DNA from: Acanthaster planci
Taxonomy: Eukaryota > Echinodermata > Asteroidea > Valvatida > Acanthasteridae
Direction of reading: 5' to 3'
Length of the DNA stretch: 64,000 bases
Assembly (NCBI RefSeq): GCF_001949145.1
Contig: NW_019091402.1
Span: forward strand, 2,624,852 to 2,688,851
Positions 22,901 to 36,300 of this stretch are shown piece after piece. The notes below the pieces were generated by a model. That model was not told where the DNA came from. It saw only the letters and a list, made by a program, of their open reading frames with translations, and did not search any database. The first letter of the stretch is position 1. Every line of letters begins with the position of its first letter. Made by a program: the position numbers and the translations under genes.

Positions 22901-23007
22901 GTGGCCACATCTCCACGTGCGCACGATGCACCCGGATGCTACAGCCACCGCACTGTCCTATATGCAGGCAGCGCATTAAGCGTGTGGTGCCTCTATTTCA
23001 CTCCTGA
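19971..23007 (+). CDS. MUL1: mitochondrial E3 ubiquitin/SUMO ligase MUL1 (MAPL/MULAN)
   Basis: Three coding exons, 19971-20072, 20384-20592 and 22284-23007, encode 344 residues (human about 352). MUL1 sits in the mitochondrial outer membrane and ubiquitinates or SUMOylates targets in mitochondrial dynamics and signalling. A first membrane segment spans roughly residues 5-22. IPYAVIEGSVEAIGKPL follows, as at the start of the family's GIDE domain. A second membrane segment covers about 233-251. A C-terminal C3HC4 RING has C295, C298, C310, H312, C316, C319, C328 and C331. The protein ends RVVPLFHS, near the human RVIPLYNS. Exon phases agree (0, then 2). An acceptor at 19846 (CCATTGCAG) just before the ATG suggests a separate 5'UTR exon upstream, or the transcript may start here. 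Confidence 0.95.
21640..21745. mobile_element. repeat with two opposed tRNA B-box-like sequences
   Basis: GGACCTGAACCCACAACCTC is a B-box on the minus strand and GTGGGTTCGAGTCCCACCC is a B-box on the plus strand, about 40 bp apart in MUL1 intron 2. No complete tRNA cloverleaf is evident, so this is more likely a SINE or tRNA-derived foldback than a functional tRNA gene. Confidence 0.4.
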
Positions 23008-24312
23008 CACTGACTGAGAAACTGACACCACAGGTCCAATTCTGACTGAAACATGCCTGACAATTGGCCATCACTCTGATGTTTCAGAAACCAAGAATTG
23101 TGACCACTTAGTACAAAGATGACTGATCTAATTCCTGCAAACAATTTTCTCAGCAGAAAATATTACGTAGCAAATTTATAAAATCAAACACCAAGATACC
23201 GTATCAACCAAAAGCCATTATACATAGTTGTCATTTTGTCTCGTACACTGATGTTCATTATAACCCATTAGAACCTGCACTACATGGTTTCACATTATAT
23301 TACTAACTGGTGAGTCCAGGAGAGCTTAGAGTATTGGACTGTAGAGTGATTCACCCTATGTTGGCTGGAAACCCTACCAGATTTATCTGATTCTTCATCA
23401 GAGATCCAACAGGTCCACAAGCCCCAAGGCAAAAGAGCTGCCGGAGACTGTAGTTGCCGTCTACCACGAGAACCAACAGTGGCTCTGCCTAATGGGACTA
23501 GGGCAGATTCAGAACAGTATGGGGGGGGGCCTTGTTTTGAAGGGCTAAAATAGGGAATTTTTTTATGTAACCTTCCATGGCCTTTCTTGGGAATGGAGCT
23601 ATATTTGGGGGCTTCTTACATGCTTTTGGAAGGAAGAGAAGCCAAGTAGATCAAAAATGCCTCGTTATTTAAAAATATGGCTCTGTGGGGGGCATGACCC
23701 CTCCCCCCCCCCGTCCACCCTTGCAGTAGAATCAGTTTCCATTACTTCAACATAGGCAGGTTAGTTGGCTACGGTTAATTGTCCAGTGCAGTAGAAAAGT
23801 GCACCAGACTTTCATACCTGCTGCTCCTTGCTGGTCTGACAGGTTTAGGGTACGCGTAAGTGTTCAGCAAGAACTTTCCATGCTGAAGACGTATATATGT
23901 GTTTGCCCTTTGTTTGCAGCCCCTTGAAATGTTCCATCAAGATCTTCTCATCTTCTGTTGCGGAAGCTGAAGATCCTGTGTCCGATTAACTTCAATACGA
24001 GTATTTCTAAATTGGAGCCCTAACCACTTCCTGTGAACAAGATTTCACCAAATGACAATCATGAATTGTTAGGGGAATCTGCAGTAACAGTGTGAAATAA
24101 ATCTGACAAACTAAATGGAGGTAAAAACAGTGGTCGCATGCATCGTTAAGAGTTTACTAAGTATTTCTTGCATTGGAATAATTTTTATGGTGACTGTCAT
24201 TTTGTGAAAGAGGGCTGGAAATTAAAAGATTGTTTTGATCCAAAACCCAGTGTTGGGAAACCGGGGATTGTCTTATTGCCTTGTGTGCTGAACAAAGTGT
24301 AGGTAATTTTTG

Positions 24313-24318
24313 AATAAA
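24313..24318 (+). promoter_or_regulatory. candidate MUL1 polyadenylation signal
   Basis: AATAAA 1.3 kb after the MUL1 stop. An earlier AATAAA near 24095 is an alternative. Confidence 0.45.
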
Positions 24319-25784
24319 CTTTTCAATGAAGCCTTTTTATGTCATATTTTACCTTAGATTGTTGGTCGGTTGGAATGAGCCTTTGATAAGGTTGTTACAT
24401 CCAGAAAATTCTTGCAGTTGTGAAATCTCAAGCGGGCTTTTCAATATTTTTCCATCTTTTTGCTATAAATCCAGGTTACCAAATTCCCAAAGTACAACGG
24501 ACAAGTTGTGCCCAATTTTGTAGAGAAATTTGCAGGAGACATGTTAGATTTGTGGAGATTTCTTCAGAGGACTCAGTAAGGTGTTTAATTAGAGTGCCCT
24601 ATTGTGTGTTACATCTTCAACTGAACCTCGGAGACGAGTCCAAAATCGAGGGAATTGTGTCAGAGGAGATTATAAATGATGGTGAACCACCACAAGGACA
24701 GTAGAGTGCTAGGAAACAAACAGGGGTTGATATGACAGAGGCAACAACGGCATTTCCAGTATTCAGGTTCTTCACTTGATGGTCTGATCCTCGACTTGAC
24801 CCTTGTGATGACTTTCTGCCAGCAGTGCCCAACCTGTGAAAGCTGGTAGACCCTGTTGATGTCCTGACCAGCCGAGACTAGGCCTACAAATTTCCTGAAT
24901 GATTGATGTGGCCTCAGTTAAATACATGTTTAAAAATTAACCTCAGTTTCTTGAGGAGGTAACTTAGCAAGAAAAAAAATACCCTTAAATTTTAATATAT
25001 GATTTCCTTTCAACTCAAAATTTCATAGAGGCTTCTTTTTGTAAAGAGAAACTGAGAAGTCTACCCGAAGGGCATGTCCCCCCAACGGCAGATGTCTCCC
25101 CCCCCCATTTCAAATTTTGATGTTTAAATCTTGAAGTTTGTTTTCAATGTCCAACCTTACCCCCCCCAAGAAAAATGTAGGCATCGCCCACCCAGAACTT
25201 CCACTCCAGTCACTAGCCCAATTTGGGTTGCACCATAGCGATCGATCGGTTCTCAGCCACTTATCCGAAAGCCCACGAGATTGAATGATTGCAGTGCCGA
25301 CTCGCCTGCGACTTGCTTGGTGAGTGGTTGCAGGCATGGTTTTAAGGCCCACCCAAAGCTTATACGAAAGCTTTCGCGAGTTCTCGGGTCAACATAGATG
25401 TTTTGTATACCATATGTTGCTGTAACGGCAAAAACTTTAATTAAATATCGCTCTAAATTAAAGCGGATTTTGAAGAATTTTCAGGATTTCCCAAAGAACA
25501 AAATATTTGCAATATCACTGAAACGGGAAAGCAATTTCAAAAAGCCATAAATATACCATTCTGATGTACGATTCTGCACGAATTTGACACACATTACAGA
25601 CGTACATCTTGCACTACTCCAAGTACGCACCCATAGAAAACAGTGCAAAATCGGACCGAAATGCGCCGAATGTTGACTCGAGTCTCGGGAAGAGGTTGGC
25701 CTCCGTTGTTTTTTTTTTTTCACTGGAAATTCAAGATTTTTACGGAAGCGCATATAGGACATTCCTGAAAAAAAGAATTGGGCC

Positions 25785-25865
25785 TGCTATCTCGCCCAGG
25801 CGGATTAGTATTTCGCCCGCGCGGATTAGTTATTTCACCCAGGCGAAATAATGATCCACCCGGGG
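25785..25865. repeat. degenerate ~21-bp repeat with CGCCCNGGCG core
   Basis: Three to four units resembling TTTCGCCCGGGCGGATTAGT lie in tandem. The same motif, inverted, borders the assembly gap at 27990-28027. Confidence 0.6.
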
Positions 25866-27989
25866 AGTGGCGTAGATTTGTGTGTCAGAATGTGGGATGG
25901 TTTCCGGGGGGGGTGACTCGACATTTTTGCGCGCCATTGTGTCGAAGATGCAAAGTGACTCATGAAGTGCGTTCTCACTCCTGCATTTTAATAGCAAAGG
26001 CAGAGATATTCTCCTAATTAATCACCTTTTCCCCGCAGATTAAGTATATGGGAATGTCAATAGAACTGATTGGAAATTACCCTTATGAATCTATCAAACA
26101 TTTTAGCCATATTGAAAAGCGCATCAGTTCTCTACTCTGATCGGGCGCGGGCTCAGAGTCTTACAGTTCGCCTGAAAAAGTTACAGAATTTTTATTTGAT
26201 TATGAAAAGAGCTTTTTCCTTGCACAAAATTTTCTTTTTAGAGAAATGGAGCGAGTTTAACTTAGGCTAGTTTATGACATTATATCACAGACACTTTTAT
26301 CTGCAGAAGGGAGGCAGTTTCATATAAAAGCTAATTGTTTATAAGGATATAAAGCACCTTAACTTGATAGTACCTATATTTAAATGGACTGGAATTGACG
26401 GCATTACTAAATTTATATGAATCAAATTTCTGGACTTTCAGGATCTTTTTTAATACTTATGGTAATTTTAATGCAGTAATTGGTAACTTAAATGGCAATT
26501 AAATGTAAATTTGTGCTGTTGTTTTTTGTTAGTTTGTAATGAACTTGTTTAGTTTGTGGAGTCCCCAGGAAAATAAACATGTTTGGGGCTATCCCGGATT
26601 GAATCAACCCACTTTGTTTAATGTTTAGGGTTTCCTTCTACGTGTATGCATCGATTTCTTCTGATTAAAATCAGCATTATTTTGGGCGTCCATGACAGAA
26701 CGAAACTATGACTTGGATATCAAGTCTTTGACGCATCGGAACAAGCTACGTATATATTGTTTAGGAATCAGCCTTTTGTTTCTCCTAAAAAGGGGAACTT
26801 AATCGTGATAGGCAGAAAGTTTCAAATCGAGACTGACTTGGCATCGTAACGCATGGGTAAATGTGCGTCGCAAGGCGGGGAGGGCACTTGCCTTCCCCAA
26901 AGAATAATGTAAAATAATAATAACAAAATACAAAAGATATGACAACAAATAGATTAAAGGGAATAAAAAGCCCTATACCTAGCTTTAAAAAGCTATTTTT
27001 CCTGTTTTCTCCTTTGTTCTTGTCCCTTTCCCCCTTTTTAGCCGTTTTCCTCGATAGTTTACGGTGGGAGGAGCAACTGCACCCCCCTGACGTTCATGAT
27101 CGGTTCGGAGTTTAGTACTATGTACCCTCCTGCCATGTAGAAACCAAACCCCTTTTCCACTCTTAGATAAAGTGCAGTGGCGTATTCAGTGTCCAAGCGG
27201 GGAAGGGACACGGGAACAGATTCAACCCCCCCCCCCAGAACACATTTTATAACGATGTTTAAAGCCATTCTTTTTCCTTGTAATTTTTAAAAGGAATTCA
27301 TGCGAACATTAGTTCAGAAGAATGGAGGACCACTTACATCCAAGGGGCGGGTTCCACCCACCCCCCCGAACTCGGCCATCCCATACGCAGGTTCAATGAA
27401 ACTCTGCATGCATGTAAAGACAATCATACTCAATACAAAATAATCAATAGATCAGTACATTCTCAGTTCAGTTGAAGATGTTGCTAAGGCCATTTGAAGT
27501 TAGGGGCCACGCGCTTGCCAGCATGTCCTAGCAACGAGTGTGCGTACTAAGTGTAGGTTTTTGGCTGCTTCGCGAGAACAGCAGGTCCGATTCTCAACTG
27601 AAAAATGACTCTAATGAGTTAGTCAAAAAAAGTCTTGAAGACCGTGACCCAAAGCGTGAAAAATGCAGTGTGAGGCTAGAGAGAAAAATGTGGAGTGGGC
27701 GGAAACCGGCCATACTTTTGGGACTGGGGACAGACCAAAGAAAAATGGATTGCGATTTGTAGAAAAAAATTATTTCGCCCTTTCCACCAGCCCGAATCTG
27801 TGGCTCCCCCCCCCCCCAAAAAAGCAACCTCTGGTCACACTTCATGAGAAACTTTGCAATTGAATTGATTTTGAATGAAAAAAGTACTCACAAATCTTTT
27901 TTATTTCTTTTGACGAAAACGTGGGGATGATCCATCCCCTGCAAAGAGTAAGCGATTATCATACACCAAGTCTCCTGGGATACTAATTA

Positions 27990-28027
27990 GCTCCGGGCGA
28001 AATAGTAATCCGCCCGGGCGAAAGAGT
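27990..28027. repeat. same CGCCCGGGCG repeat at the gap edge
   Basis: CGGGCGAAATAGTAATCCGC followed by CCGGGCGAAAGAGT runs straight into the Ns. Confidence 0.6.
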
Positions 28028-28379
28028 NNNNNNNNNNNNNNNNNNNNNNNNNNNNNNNNNNNNNNNNNNNNNNNNNNNNNNNNNNNNNNNNNNNNNNNNN
28101 NNNNNNNNNNNNNNNNNNNNNNNNNNNNNNNNNNNNNNNNNNNNNNNNNNNNNNNNNNNNNNNNNNNNNNNNNNNNNNNNNNNNNNNNNNNNNNNNNNNN
28201 NNNNNNNNNNNNNNNNNNNNNNNNNNNNNNNNNNNNNNNNNNNNNNNNNNNNNNNNNNNNNNNNNNNNNNNNNNNNNNNNNNNNNNNNNNNNNNNNNNNN
28301 NNNNNNNNNNNNNNNNNNNNNNNNNNNNNNNNNNNNNNNNNNNNNNNNNNNNNNNNNNNNNNNNNNNNNNNNNNNNNNN
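28028..28379. other. assembly gap (352 N)
   Basis: A run of Ns. Its left edge is inside the CGCCCGGGCG repeat, so the gap may hide more copies of it. The true length is unknown. Confidence 0.98.
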
Positions 28380-29341
28380 AATCCCGGTTCACCTTCGGGC
28401 CGGGGCCCTCCCACCTATCCTACACCCCCGTGTCTCTTCACAAGGTTAGAGGGCAGAAATTTTTTTCAGTCATGTCCTATATACCCTTCCGTACGCTTCC
28501 GTACTATTTGCATCCAAGTGCGCGCTTCATTGAGTCAATAAAATTAATGACATCACATGACACGTTAAAAACACATCCAAGACAAATATGAGGGCGAACT
28601 GTTAAATGACATGAAGACTTGTGACATGACCTCTAGTATTTGTATCCAGGAAAATTTGTCAAAAGGGGTCGTTAGTTTCTTTTACACATAACCTAACCTA
28701 ACTTACATGATTGATTTCAAACATTCTGGAGTCTGTTGCAAAACTTTTAAACGCGGACAAACAATACAAGTGACCCCTGGCTGTTCATCAATATCGCGCA
28801 TGTCCGCAAAATGTTCACTGGAAGCGCGCGTAGAAATATCTGCGTTGACCGATTTCGGGGGCCCTGACGATACTGTAATAGTGCATGTACATGGCATGCG
28901 CGTACGTACTTACTGTGGGCACGCGTGATCGTAGCCGCGGCGCACGCGTAATACATGTATTTCGAACCCTAGCCGTAGCCACACTTGTTCGGACACAGCT
29001 TGACCTTTCACGGAAATCGATATAATTTTAGTCTGGTTCTCGGGCGTCTGTTTTCATAGAGATACTGTAAATACGTATGCGGCAAATATCAGACTTCAAC
29101 ACCGACGCGGAAAATTCACGTGGCTTCCACTCGAAGCTCAGTGAAGTCAACTGCGTTCTTGTGAAAGTTGCCCGGCGAGTTTGCACGTTAATCTTGCAGA
29201 TTTGTTCTCATTGTTCAAGTCAAGTGTTGCTGTGGACAGTGAAAATCTGTTCAAGACGTAATTTAGGAGTGAACTATCACTGTTAGTTGTCGAAACATCC
29301 TGTTTATCAGAGTATATATTGCATACCCTACCGAACCGAGA
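28380..29341. other. upstream region of SRSF copy A
   Basis: No exon was recognised. The part nearest the gene (28,780-29,200) is relatively CpG-rich and may hold the promoter. A DYNLL-like gene, expected here if the whole SRSF-DYNLL pair had been duplicated, is not visible, although the gap lies just upstream. Confidence 0.4.
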
Positions 29342-32300
29342 ATGTCGTACGGCCGCCAGTCATCAGACTGTCGGATTTACGTCGGCAATTTGCCATCAAA
29401 CATCAGGGAGAAGGAGGTGGAAGATTTATTTTTTAAGTATGGCAGGATATCTAACATTGACCTGAAGAACAGGTCCCCTGGACCGGCGTTTGCCTTCATT
29501 GAATTTGAGGACAGAAGGTGAGGATGTGGACATTTAGAAGTTGTTAGTTTTAATCATCTTCAAGCCAGAACTCAGCTCAACGATCTTGTGTACATCTGTT
29601 TCCTCGTTTAATGATGGTCTATTCTCCCTGAATATGTTCGTAATGTCATCATCTTACAGCCTTTCTCAAGTTTTCCTATGTTGCTGAAAAAGAGTATTTT
29701 TTATCCAGATTAATCAACTGTAGCATATCGCCCATACATACATGTATGGGATCAGCTCGTAAGTCAAACGCCTCATAAGTCCAAACAAGGCATTTCATTT
29801 AAAAAAAGTCCATAAGTCTGACGCCTCATAAGTCTGACACCTCATAAGTCCGACGCCTCATAGGTCTGCAAAAAAAGCAAGTAAAATCCATATTTCGATG
29901 TGCAACACAAGCTTTGAAAAAGAGTGCAAAAAAGCACCGCCAAACCATCATCCTATTACGACTGGACCGATCACATTTTCTTCAAGTATGTTCCCAAAAA
30001 CTGCAGGCCAAATTACCGATCGTGGTGATTTTGCGGTTTCCATCAATCTCTCGTGGTGACGTTAGAAAAATATTTCACTTCATCGTGGCCTGTTTGACCT
30101 TTGACATCAACCCAGATAGTAGGCCCTCTTTTTTATTCAATATTCATGAGCCCCTCCACGGAATGGCAACGCTCAGCAATTTTTCTCTTCAGAACAATTT
30201 TTCTCAAAAGAAAATCCATCATTCTGTGCGGTATTAGCGATAACGCTTCTGTTTCGTGTTCAACAAGCACCTGAACATGAAAACTAGGCTATGGTTATGT
30301 TAGTCGTAACCGAGTTAGCATGGTTAACATGGTTTATTTGTTGATAAACTTATTCTTATAGGTTTCCGCTAAGCAGCCATGAGTGTAAGCCTTATAGCTA
30401 ACATTGCAAAAGTGATGGTGATTTTGCACAATAGTCATTAGTAATAGTAGAAAGGCATCATGGGAAGGAAAAAGTGGCAAACATTGTTCCTTTTTCCATC
30501 CCACAATGCCTTTCCACAGTTGTGCAAAATCAGGCATGCGGTATTAGCAATAAGGCTTATGACAGCAATAGTTAGCTTTGCTGCCACTTTGAGACATCAA
30601 ATTGTATAATTGTAGTTTCTTTCCATTCACCTTGGTCGTGTTGGTAAAAACTGAATCGAGGAAAAGTTGCTTTGAGCATGTCGGAGGTCATTATTTTATA
30701 AACTCAAGAAATCTCGGTGGTGAGATACAGAAATCTTTCTATGTCATGCATGTAGCATGTTCAGATTGCATAGATCACACTGACATGACTGATCATGCCA
30801 AGCAACATCAAAATGGGGTTGATTTTCCAATATACTGTGAATGCAGATAACTCTCGATATAGGCCCTAAAGAACGCTGCAGTAACGAAACAATGAATAAA
30901 TTTTGAGAACCCCAATTTCTTGAATTCTTTTGTTTTCTCTGCTTTTCCATTCATGATATAACAGTTCTGGTTACAAAGTAGGCCCTAACTTTTTTTCGCC
31001 CCGAATGTCCCTTCAACTATGTTGTAATGACATTGACTTTCCCCTACATGCCCTTGAATTTTGGGATTTGTTGTACCCTTAGAACTGTGGGATTTGTCAT
31101 CTGCCACAATCCCACGAACGTGGGCGTAGCAGACAACAAACTGCCCAGTTCTGGGGTGTAACAAATCCAAAAAGTGGTATTCTAGAGGTTTGTGGATTGC
31201 ATTAATCAATCAAGAAATCACAAACAAAGTTGGGAAAAATTTCTAGGCCTACGTTGGCAATTCCACAAGCATGCACGGTGACTTGGATTGTGCTCTCCAA
31301 TATGTGTGCACAGCGGACAAGTTGGCTTCTGATCTGATGTTGGGGGAACTCTCTTGTCTTTTTTATAATATCCCTATTTTACATTGCAGAGATGCTGAAG
31401 ACGCAATCTACTACCGAAATGGATGCGATTTCGACAACTGCAGACTACGGGTTGAACGCCCTCGCGGTGATGGGCCCCGAGGAGGCTACAGTGGGGGGAG
31501 AAGGGGTGGTCCCCCACCCAGGAGATCTGACTACCGATGTATCATATCAGGTGCTTCAACACTCGCATTCGCCAACTCGAATTCATCTTAAGTACATGTA
31601 TATGTAGCTGTTACGCCCCAGCTAAGGTGTCTGTTCCAACTAAGGTGTCTGTTCCAACTAAGGTGTCAGTCCCAACTATAGTGTCTGTCCTAACTATAGT
31701 GTCTGCCCCAACTATAGTTTGGACAGTTACAACTACATGTACATGTATTACAGTGTTACAGTTGGCCTGCCCCAACTATGTTCGGCAAATTTCTATTAAA
31801 AAACTTCTCAACCATTTCCTAGTTTTATGCAGCTCTTACCTGAAATAATTCATCCAAAATATGCACATCTGGCATGATTTGTGTAAAACTTGTGTCTGCA
31901 AGCACTAATTGTTTATGTGAACAAAATGATTACAGCACATGCTGTGGCACACACTGGCACTCTATGCTGGAGTTGGGCCAGCCCAACTATCGTTGGGATG
32001 TAACATAGCCTCCAAGTCAGCGTGCAGCAAAATCTGAACGCGGCCCCTCAAGGTACATACATGTACAAAAAGTGGTGTAACGGGGGTGGAAATACTGAGG
32101 GCTCATCTTGAGCACACCCGTTTTGAAAGCAATGTAAGTGTGACCTGTCCATTTTGAAATTTCAAATTGAGGGCACCGAGGTTGGAAAGGAGAGGTATAG
32201 ATAAAGTGCTGGGGGTGGCTGTACCCCTCCCGCAGTAGTGTAGGCTTGGTCATATGAAGAGTGTTTGATTACTTGCCTTTTGTTACCCATACTGTTGACT

Positions 32301-33371
32301 TGGGTATACATGTACATTACCAATCTGCAAGTAATCTCAGTTTGCTCTCATGAGGTGAACTCGAAATAATACATTTTGGGGGGGGGGGATTGTAGGCAAA
32401 GAAGTTCATAGAGGCTAAAAGGGACGCATTTTGTGGCTTCGTGTCTCGAATTGTACTCGGACGAAAATAGTTTTGGTAATCTCTCCATTTTCTGATGTAG
32501 GATAAAAGTGTCACTTAGAAATTACAAGTCTGCTGTCCATATGGAGTGCCGGTGGCTTCCATTCCAGCAAAATCTGTTCATGTTGACAGTGTGATGGATG
32601 CACGTAGGGACTCTGCATGATTCAGGAAAGTGATTTGAATGACTTGTAAGGCATCCCTTTGATTCAGAGCGACACTCCCACCTGTTTACAAGTTTGATTT
32701 GATTTGATTTTTTGTTTCCCCAGGACTGCCTTCTACTGGTAGTTGGCAAGACTTGAAGGACCACATGCGCGAGGCTGGTGATGTCTGTTACGCAGATGTA
32801 TACCGAGATGGCACTGGTGTAGTGGAGTTTGTCAGGGAAGAGGACATGCGATTTGCCTGCAAGTCGCTTGATGACACCAAGTTTCATTCACATGAGGTAG
32901 TTTCAGTTAAGAGGAAGCTAGATCATTTAATGCTTTAGTGTGGCAGATGGCTTTACCATCTTCCTGCAGATTGTGGAGACATTTGCTCAATTACAAATCG
33001 CGACATGTTGGCCGTGTTTTTGCCAACTATACACCTGAAAAATTACCTCTTTGTGGCAACGTCTTGGTTGAGCACTGTATTGTAAATTGCCCATATTGGA
33101 CTATTGCCAGCAAATTTGTAGTGAGAATTAACTGTATTTTGTTTTTTTCATTTCATTCGTGCAGGGTGACACATCTTACATTCGTGTGAAAACTGACTAC
33201 AAAGGTGGACGCAGCCGATCCCGAAGTCGGTCTCCGAGGCGCTACAGCCCCAGGCGAAGCCCGAGACGTTCCTCCTACAGTCCCAAGCGCTCTCGGCGCT
33301 CCTACTCCAGGTCCAGGTCCCGCAGCCGATCCAGGGGCCGCGACAGCCGCAGCCGTTCCCATTCTCGTTAA
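29342..33371 (+). CDS. SR splicing factor, SRSF1/SRSF9-like, copy A
   Basis: SR proteins of this family bind exonic enhancers and act in constitutive and alternative splicing in the nucleus. Four exons (29342-29517, 31390-31550, 32724-32896, 33165-33371) give 238 residues with agreeing phases 2, 1, 0. RRM1 spans about residues 10-84 with RNP2 RIYVGNLP and RNP1-like [11 protein letters not shown] Gly/Arg hinge follows, then the pseudo-RRM with the diagnostic [13 protein letters not shown], and a C-terminal RS domain ([20 protein letters not shown]). Human SRSF1 is 248 aa and SRSF9 221 aa; the gene looks like a co-orthologue of both. The RRM1 end reads [16 protein letters not shown], where human SRSF1 has GYDYDGYRLRVEFPR, so conserved aromatics are lost. 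Two minisatellites lie in its introns. It converges on GATC downstream. Confidence 0.93.
29808..29870. repeat. 16-bp minisatellite in SRSF copy A intron 1
   Basis: About four units of CTCATAAGTCTGACGC, with degenerate extra units from about 29,757. Confidence 0.75.
31618..31720. repeat. 18-bp minisatellite in SRSF copy A intron 2
   Basis: Nearly six tandem units of the form CCAACTAAGGTGTCTGTT, drifting to CCAACTATAGTGTCTGTC, about 70 bp after the exon 2 donor. Confidence 0.85.
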
Positions 33372-36300
33372 AAGTCTGTCCTAACAACATGGGCGATCGA
33401 ACGTAGTGACCCAAACAAGGAAGTACGGATGCCAATTTCAAAAAGGACATGGGAGACCAAGGTTGGTTTACACCACAAAATCCCCCCAAACCCCAGAACA
33501 GGTGTTCAAATCAGAGTCAATCTATAACAGGTCATTCAGAAGTACATGCCGGTATCTGTTTCATATTCCTTCTGTCTACAACTACAGACGTGGACTCCAG
33601 CCTACCTTTCACTTCACAAGACAAAATTAGAGCATGCCTTATTAAGTCCTCATTATGCAAGTGAAGGCCCTCGTCTTTTCAGGTTGAGACTTTAACCGTA
33701 ACCCCCCCCCCCTCCGGCTCTTGCATTAGGGGTATACTGAACCCAACAAACTTCAACAGACACATGTACTTGTATATGCAGGTCACTGTACCAAACCTGA
33801 TAAACTCCAACAAAATGACTCTGTTGGGAGTTTGAGTGATACGGTACGGATGGGTCTATGCAGTATTGGATGACTTGCACTAACCAGTAAACAAACCTGA
33901 GAAAATCAAGCCTAGTTGAACACTTGGTACAGCAAGCCAAACACTGCTCACAGTGATCCCTGTGTGTTCCAACTTACACAAAATCTAACACCAAGTCCAA
34001 CAAATTCAACAAGAAGTTAAACGGGTCTAGTACCAAACCTGCCAATACCTAGCTGTTGGAGTTTGATGGATACTGGGTGGTTGAGGTTAATGGCCTAAAA
34101 GGCTGTAACACATGATCATTTTTTTGTTAATATAACGTAGATACTTTTTAAAGAAGTCCAGTATGGCTAAAGCTTGTGATTTTGGCATTCGTTGAGCTTG
34201 AAATCTATGTTTATGCACCAATTAATGTTTGCTTACAATTCTGCTATTAAAAATTTACACTTCCCCTTTGATAATTGTAGAAGCTGTGTTTTGTTTGAAT
34301 ATGTATTCAGGAATTGAATTTGCATTGGAAGTACAAACTACGTTTACATTAGGCATAGACTAGCATAAGCAATTTGTAATTTTTTATAAAACAAATGAGA
34401 GTTTCTTTTCTAATTAAAAATAGGACAGTTAAGACAATCAACTCATGACCCAAATTTGGCCTCTTTGTAAGATAATTTTTTCCAGGAGAGCAGGCGCGGT
34501 TCTAGAACATGTGACCTCACCTTTTAACTTTCACGGCAACTTTTGCATTTTTGCTATTTTTTCGGGAAGGGGGGCTGCACAGAAGTTTGGGGGCCAAAGC
34601 CCCCTGTAGATCCGTGCCTGCAAGAGAGATCAAATTCATCTTGTCCCACCTGTGTGGACATCCATGTCCTCAAACCATTTCTGGCTCATTTCTCAGGATA
34701 TTGTAACAGAAGATTTGTCCATTCAGTTCACCTATTAGCTTTGATGTCTTATGTCCACACAGTCAAGTCACAGACCCATATTGTGCTTCATCTTGGTTGT
34801 GATTGGTTGAAACACTCCTGGCATTTTTTATTCAAGCAATGGGCAATCACATGTACAACATTCACAACATTTTAGACGGCCTCAAAAAGATCTCCTCTCA
34901 GGACCTGTGTTTTCACAACCTTTTGTATTTTTTCAATGTCCTCAGTGCCGTAAGGATGGACATTCGGAATTCTGGATTCCTTAGGATAAGCACTGGAATC
35001 GAGGAGTCAAAGGAAGGATTTTTTAGAACAGATTTTGGTTGTCATGGCTGGATCAGGAAAAGAGGGCACTGAGTTTGGAGCAGCCACTTTTTTGGGCAAA
35101 CAAAGGACTGCCACTAGGAACAGGCTTTTGAACCAATGCCAAGTTTGGGACAAATCACGGACGGACTTGATGGTACTGGTAGTCTGGTATGATTAAAAAA
35201 ATATTGCATTCTGTAGCATGTTTGAGTTATTTCTGAGGCAGATTTTTCCTTCCAATGATACACACCATTTGTGGAAAGCATATTTGATCCTTCAATATTT
35301 GGCCATTTTATGATGAATCACCAATCCAAGGACGTAAAAAGAAAAAAAAATCAAATGTAAATTTGTCTCAGCTTCATTAGGTAGTGATTCAAACATGTAC
35401 TCCAGATATTGATGTAATATTTTGTACTTTATAATCATTGGTATTTTTTTAATTCTGTGGGGTTGAACACGTTTATACATTTTTATCACATAGCATGATG
35501 TTTGTCCTGTTACTTGAGCGTGCTTTAGTTATGGATTAGTAGTTTGATGTGACATTTTTAATTTGTGAAAACTGTTTACTGAGTTGATAATTAAATAAGT
35601 GTTTTTTCAAAGTGGTATCTTTTTTTGGGAAAAGTAAATGCATTTTTGGCATTTTTGTTTGCCTAGAAACCCATGTCTGTCAGTTATGTTCTTTTTACGT
35701 TTTCATTATTTTCTGAAAGGAAGATAACATTAATTTTCCAGCTCATGTAAATCATGTCCTCTTTTTGCATCTTGCTAAGTACTGTCAGAAGGTGATAACC
35801 GTGCTTATTTGTGTTGAAACCGGGACTTTCACTTGGTGGGGTTCATGTAGAGGATCTGCATGTAGTCTTTTGCAGGATATCTCTAACCGTATTTTGAAAC
35901 TTTTGTTTTTCAATTTTGAAGGTCAGATCATTGTTGGATAAAGAAGGATTGTGAGTGAAGAGAGGACGCACCTTGACATAAAAATTAGGAATTTGAATGG
36001 AAAACCTGGAAATCACAAGGCAGTCAGTCTTTACACAGAATCCGATGTCCTTGTTTTTTATGGGACCCAAACAAGATGTGACTGCCATGACATGAGGAGA
36101 GAATTATCCGTCAGAAAAATTCCGAGGAGGTCCCCTACAAAAAGGAAACAGGAGGATATTGGGCTTCATGAAGGATATTCTGTACAGCTGGAAGTCTCTT
36201 CCTCAGAGCCATAACAGGATCCAGATTCGTAGAATTAGCACTGGATTTTTCATGAAAAAGTCAAAGGATTCCTTTGTGGAAAGTGGACCACAATTTCAGT

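Larger units (their letters stand above)
23008..28027. other. MUL1 3'UTR and gene-poor region
   Basis: No exon was recognised. Homopolymer C/G and A runs are frequent (for example 23521-23531 and 23700-23711). The part from about 26030 to 26580 is AT-rich. GC-rich repeat units occur at 25785-25865 and again beside the gap. The longest open frames here show no family resemblance. Confidence 0.5.

Noticed and set aside
22599-22976. Antisense ORFs across the MUL1 RING exon
   Set aside because: They overlap a well-supported coding exon and resemble nothing; they are shadows of GC-rich coding sequence.
33148-33489. Antisense ORFs over the RS exons (also 50131-50383)
   Set aside because: They are low-complexity shadows of the serine/arginine codons on the true strand.
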